DNA of 64,000 nucleotides, taken from NCBI GenBank assembly GCA_051879195.1, contig JBJELO010000287.1, forward strand, positions 11,786 through 75,785. Direction: 5' to 3'. How positions within the stretch are numbered: position 1 is the first letter of the stretch; each line of letters opens with the position of its first letter. The notes under the pieces are model-generated. The model was not told the origin of the DNA. It worked only from the letters and a program-made list of their open reading frames with translations, and did no database searches. This DNA comes from TWA4 sp051879195. GTDB lineage: Bacteria; Bacillota; Clostridia; Lachnospirales; Lachnospiraceae. A program made the position numbers and the translations under genes. Of the stretch, positions 61,107 to 64,000 are shown one piece after another.

Positions 61107-62417
61107 CTATTTCGCTCTGAAAGAGCTGTAACGCTGTCCGGCTTTCATACCGCCGCGGTACTGTGCCAGTTCCTCAACTGTCACCAGCTGATAGCCTCTC
61201 CTGATCAGTTCCGGAATAATGGTTTCTGATGCCTCCGCCGTTGAGGAATACAGATCATGCATCAGAACAATATCCCCATCTTTCACATGATCCAGGACTG
61301 CAGAAATCGTGCTGGAAGCATTTCTGGTTTTCCAGTCTTCCGTATCAACAGACCAGAGAATCAGCGGTTTTCCGACAGTCTGATCCACTGTGGCATTGCG
61401 GTTTCCTCCCGGAGGCCGCATTACAGCAGGAGTCACCCCCGCAGCTTTCTTTACCGCATTATCGCATTTGCTGATCTGTGATCTGATATCGGCCTGCGAA
61501 AGACGTGTCAGTGTAGCATGACTGTAGGTGTGATTGCCGATCTGACAGTTCAGTTTGCAGGCCCGTTTTACATAAGACTGATAATTGGAATTCCCATCAA
61601 CCCGGTCTCCTACAACAAAAAAAGTAGCTCTCGCATCATATTTTTCCAGAATATCAAGAATCTTCGGCGTACTGACAGATGGACCATCATCATATGTCAG
61701 TGCAATCATTGGCTGATCGGGATCAATTCCATCATTCGCTGCAGATGACTTCATGGAGCCGGAAATTCCTTTTTTATCATAGGTACTTAAAACAATCTTT
61801 TTTCCTGCTTTGCGGTAAGCCCGCACTGTATAACGGTATGTCTTTCCTTTTGCAGCTGTCCTGTCCACATATCTGCTCTGACTCTGCCCGGATATCTGTG
61901 CGATTCTTTTCCATTCCGACCCGGATGAAGTACCTTTCCGGTAGATGCGATATCCTTCAGCACCATTCACTGCCGTCCAGGTAACCTTTAAACCATCCGA
62001 AGCAGCGACTGCTTTCCCCAGCACCGGCTGATTTAAAGCCGTAACCGCGGAAACTCCTGTTTTGTTGTAATCCCCCCATACTTTACCGGAATTTGAAGCT
62101 GCATATGCACGAACTGTAAAGGTATGCTTTTTATTAAATTCCAGATTCCGTATAATGACCCAGCGGGTTGTAGATTTGTAATCTCCCTGCTTTTTCCACC
62201 CGGAATCGGTCTTTATGTAAATCCGGTATCCAGCTGCATTGCTGACCCCTTTCCAGCTGACTTTGACACTGTCCCAGTCAATAGTCTGCACGCTCACTGC
62301 AGGTGCAGCCGTTTTAGCCGCTTTTACGGAAGATGCTTTTCCTGCCCCTGTAATCAGCAGAAGCAGCAAAAACAGCCCCATCAACGCCAGCCCTTTTCTT
62401 TTGTAGAATCGTTTCAT
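61107..62417 (-). CDS. Secreted polysaccharide deacetylase with fibronectin-type domains
   Basis: 436 residues from the ATG at 62417 behind AGAAGGTG. A signal/anchor helix (LALMGLFLLLLLITGAG) precedes two fibronectin III-like domains (about 35-125 and 128-215, each ending in a TYRYTVRAY-type strand). The NodB domain is TYDDGPSVSTPKILDIL (Asp dyad), GNHTYSHATLTRLS (metal His), RPPGGNRNATVD and GDIVLMHD. It removes acetyl groups from peptidoglycan or a similar polymer at the surface. It ends 85 bases from the convergent YlbJ-like gene. Confidence 0.9.
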   Translation of the reverse strand: MKRFYKRKGLALMGLFLLLLLITGAGKASSVKAAKTAAPAVSVQTIDWDSVKVSWKGVSNAAGYRIYIKTDSGWKKQGDYKSTTRWVIIRNLEFNKKHTFTVRAYAASNSGKVWGDYNKTGVSAVTALNQPVLGKAVAASDGLKVTWTAVNGAEGYRIYRKGTSSGSEWKRIAQISGQSQSRYVDRTAAKGKTYRYTVRAYRKAGKKIVLSTYDKKGISGSMKSSAANDGIDPDQPMIALTYDDGPSVSTPKILDILEKYDARATFFVVGDRVDGNSNYQSYVKRACKLNCQIGNHTYSHATLTRLSQADIRSQISKCDNAVKKAAGVTPAVMRPPGGNRNATVDQTVGKPLILWSVDTEDWKTRNASSTISAVLDHVKDGDIVLMHDLYSSTAEASETIIPELIRRGYQLVTVEELAQYRGGMKAGQRYSSFRAK

Positions 62418-62606
62418 TGATACACCTTCTTCCCATATGTTTTTAACAGTTTTATTCTGAAACTGCATTTACAGCAAATATCCGATTTCAGAATGCCATA
62501 CGACACTCTGCATAACGGTACTTCCATATATACAGTTTACTATATATGACTCCAGGCAGCAATTAAGGTTGTATTAATTTTCACCTGTGAATGCTACAAT
62601 TGTGTT

Positions 62607-62642
62607 AAAAAAGACGATTCCTTCGAAAAAGCATCGTCTTTC
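62607..62642 (-). terminator. Terminator hairpin
   Basis: AAGACGAT and ATCGTCTT form the stem; on the minus strand TTTTTT follows. Confidence 0.65.
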
Positions 62643-62721
62643 AGACAATTTACAAATTCCCCACAGCTATTCCATGCATCAAAAGTATGAAATAAACTGC
62701 TGTTACTTTGTAATCTTTACG

Positions 62722-62766
62722 CAAAAAAGCCCTCCACACCCATTACTTCTGGGTATGAAAGGCTTT
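62722..62766 (-). terminator. Terminator of the AroQ-AroK gene
   Basis: AAAGCC (plus 62726-62731) and GGCTTT (62761-62766) close a 17-bp minus-strand stem that includes several G-U pairs, followed by TTTTTTG. Confidence 0.75.
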
Positions 62767-62879
62767 CCGGCGATCTTCATTCTGTTTCTGACAATACTGT
62801 TTCCGGTAATTCTGCCTCCGATCATTCACATTCCGCAGCGATTCAGCTAAGCAACATTTCACCTACTAACAGGCAGTAT

Positions 62880-63662
62880 CTATGCATCCATTTCCATCAG
62901 TTTTCCGATCATCTCCTGGCAGATTTCCAGTACACTTTTATGATCCGTGGAAATTACAATATCGGCTGCTGCTTCGTATTTTGCACGGCGCTTTTCCATC
63001 AGGTCACCGATGAATTCCACATTTTTATTGCCGCGAAGCAGCGGTCTGTCATCGTTATCCTTGACTCTTTCCAGAATCGTTTCCGGTGTTGCCGTCAGCA
63101 GTACCACACGGCCGTTGTTCTTCATATGCTGTACATTGATTTCACGCAGGGCAGCACCGCCGCCGCAGGATACGACCAGCTGATTCTTATGACTCAGCTC
63201 AATAAGCAGATTGGTCTCCAGATTGCGGAAATACTCTTCTCCGTATTTTGCGAAAATGTCATTGATGGACATGCCTTCCCGTTCCACGATGACGGCATCC
63301 ATCTCCACGGAATCCATGGCCAGCATCTTACACAGGAAAGAAGACACCGTACTTTTACCGCATCCCATGAAACCAATCAAAAGAATATTGTGATTGAACA
63401 GGTTTTTGGCCTGAATCCGTTTGCTGTTGCTGACAATGTAGCGGAAAATATCCTTGATTTCTTCCTCATAGCGCTGCCCGTCCAGCTTCTGCTCCAGAGC
63501 CTCTTCCTGCTTCTGCTCCTGTTTCGGCTGCAGAATCGGCGTTCCGCTTTCCTTCTTATATTCAATAATCTCCTCAATAATCCCCATACGACGGGTCAGA
63601 AGTTCAATAATCTCATCATCACAGGCATCCAGCCGGGTTCTGATTTCATCCAGTTTGTCCAT
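62880..63662 (-). CDS. aroK: Chorismate mutase-shikimate kinase fusion
   Basis: 260 residues. Residues 1-85 are an AroQ-type helical chorismate mutase (LDEIRTRLDACDDEIIELLTRRMGIIEEIIEYKKESG). Residues 90-260 are shikimate kinase with Walker A GFMGCGKST (97-105), EMDAVIVEREGMSINDIFAKYGEEYFRNLET (substrate Asp/Arg), SCGGGAALRE and the lid DDRPLL. One protein thus supplies two steps of aromatic amino acid synthesis. GAGGAAC lies ahead of the ATG. The Gln/Glu-rich joint (46-65) is a linker. Confidence 0.93.
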   Translation of the reverse strand: MDKLDEIRTRLDACDDEIIELLTRRMGIIEEIIEYKKESGTPILQPKQEQKQEEALEQKLDGQRYEEEIKDIFRYIVSNSKRIQAKNLFNHNILLIGFMGCGKSTVSSFLCKMLAMDSVEMDAVIVEREGMSINDIFAKYGEEYFRNLETNLLIELSHKNQLVVSCGGGAALREINVQHMKNNGRVVLLTATPETILERVKDNDDRPLLRGNKNVEFIGDLMEKRRAKYEAAADIVISTDHKSVLEICQEMIGKLMEMDA

Positions 63663-63705
63663 GATCTGTTCCTCTCTTTCGCTTTAAAGTACAAAACCGG
63701 TTCAT

Positions 63706-63734
63706 AGTATATCAGCTTTTCCGAAAAAATGCAA
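63706..63734 (-). promoter_or_regulatory. SigA promoter of the AroQ-AroK gene
   Basis: Minus-strand TTGCAT (63729-63734), 17 bases, TATACT (63706-63711). Confidence 0.7.
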
Positions 63735-63756
63735 TGAAATTCTTATGAATAAAAAC

Positions 63757-63829
63757 AAAATGACCATAATACCGGCCTTCCACAGAAACATTTCCGCCCT
63801 GCGTAAAGGCCTCATATTATGGTCATTTA
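63757..63829 (-). terminator. Terminator of the carboxylase-subunit gene at the right edge
   Basis: AAATGACCATAATA and TATTATGGTCATTT, with inner GGCCTT/AAGGCC, form a long stem; TTTTGTTTTT follows on the minus strand. Confidence 0.8.
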
Positions 63830-63884
63830 TTATTACAGTTATTTTACTTCATTCTTACGACACGTGCACTGCCTTCAATCGCCC

Positions 63885-64000
63885 CTACACCGGATATGCC
63901 TTATTCTCAGCATCGGCTGCTTTGGGGTCGATCCTGGTTTTCTTTGCTTCTCTGTCCTTGAAAAATTCCACTGCTACCTGGGGGAACAGGGCATAGGACA
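63885..64000 (-). CDS. C-terminus of oxaloacetate decarboxylase alpha/pyruvate carboxylase subunit B-like protein (5' end outside window)
   Basis: The last 38 residues are visible, reading SYALFPQVAVEFFKDREAKK...ENKAYPV followed by TAG. The ALFPQVAxxFF segment is typical of the region just before the biotin-carrier part of the carboxyltransferase subunits (OadA/PycB). Most of the gene lies to the right of the window, so the identification rests on this motif alone. Confidence 0.65.
   Translation of the reverse strand, partial: SYALFPQVAVEFFKDREAKKTRIDPKAADAENKAYPV

Larger units (their letters stand above)
62418..62879. other. Intergenic region without a supported gene
   Basis: It contains a 24-base near-palindrome CATATAT...ATATATG (62525-62548) upstream of the deacetylase gene and two terminators. 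One plus-strand open frame (62587-62850) has no ribosome site and low-quality composition. Confidence 0.65.

Noticed and set aside
62587..62850. Plus-strand open frame of 87 residues
   Set aside because: No ribosome site, unusual composition, overlaps the terminator hairpins of the convergent transcripts.
63745..63996. Plus-strand frame of 83 residues at the right edge
   Set aside because: It is antisense to the carboxylase C-terminus and crosses its terminator.

Overview
The window looks like a chromosomal segment of a Gram-positive, spore-forming Clostridia member, most likely Lachnospiraceae. The reasons are strong GGAGG ribosome-binding sites, low-to-mid GC content, PolC-type DNA polymerase III, Bce-like and Ytr-like ABC systems, sporulation-type genes (a YlbJ-like protein and a high-cysteine 'HCB protein 13'-type peptide), a chorismate mutase-shikimate kinase fusion, and Gram-positive surface proteins with a C-terminal membrane anchor. 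Species cannot be named from the sequence. No rRNA, tRNA, CRISPR array, insertion sequence or phage was seen. Most genes lie on the minus strand.

Layout. 1-631: methyltransferase cut by the window edge. 732-6172: ABC transporter plus two-component system in one operon (ATPase, permease, regulator, kinase) behind a promoter carrying a BceR-type box. 6245-7210: three-gene unit of a Cys-rich KTR protein, an Ntn hydrolase and a 21-residue hydrophobic peptide. 7438-9784: ilvB-ilvN. 9932-11171: flavodoxin and TetR regulator with palindromic operators. 11308-13889: YbaK deacylase, M20 amidohydrolase, and a minimal ECF sigma/anti-sigma pair. 14032-17232: GH38 alpha-mannosidase. 17339-23057: a two-component system diverging from an operon of a VTC polyphosphate-polymerase domain protein, a DUF4956 membrane protein and a beta-helix carbohydrate-binding lipoprotein.

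23270-37130 is the most unusual part: eight minus-strand genes, mostly overlapping or closely spaced, behind a single promoter with a perfect 17-bp palindrome. It encodes two related large surface/lipoproteins, a Cys-rich Ig-like surface protein, a YtrBC-like ABC pair and a complete Fec/Btu-type importer (permease, lipoprotein, ATPase). The 1118-residue protein has a region resembling the hemoglobin-interacting (HID/Shr) domain, and a small alpha/beta module seems to recur in three of the proteins. I infer a surface-to-membrane relay for a scarce ligand such as heme or a metal complex.

37329-41231: two phospholipase D/cardiolipin synthase-like enzymes and a membrane-protein gene interrupted by an in-frame amber codon. 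41445-46776: alpha-glucan utilisation enzymes (MalQ, GH13, GH31). 47007-57982: core genes in the order pyrH-frr // uppS-cdsA-dxr-rseP-ispG-polC, covering UMP kinase, ribosome recycling, undecaprenyl diphosphate, phospholipid and isoprenoid synthesis, the site-2 protease and replication. 58048-61021: RNase HI and sporulation-type genes. 61107-64000: polysaccharide deacetylase, AroQ-AroK fusion, and the C-terminal end of an oxaloacetate decarboxylase/pyruvate carboxylase subunit B-like protein.
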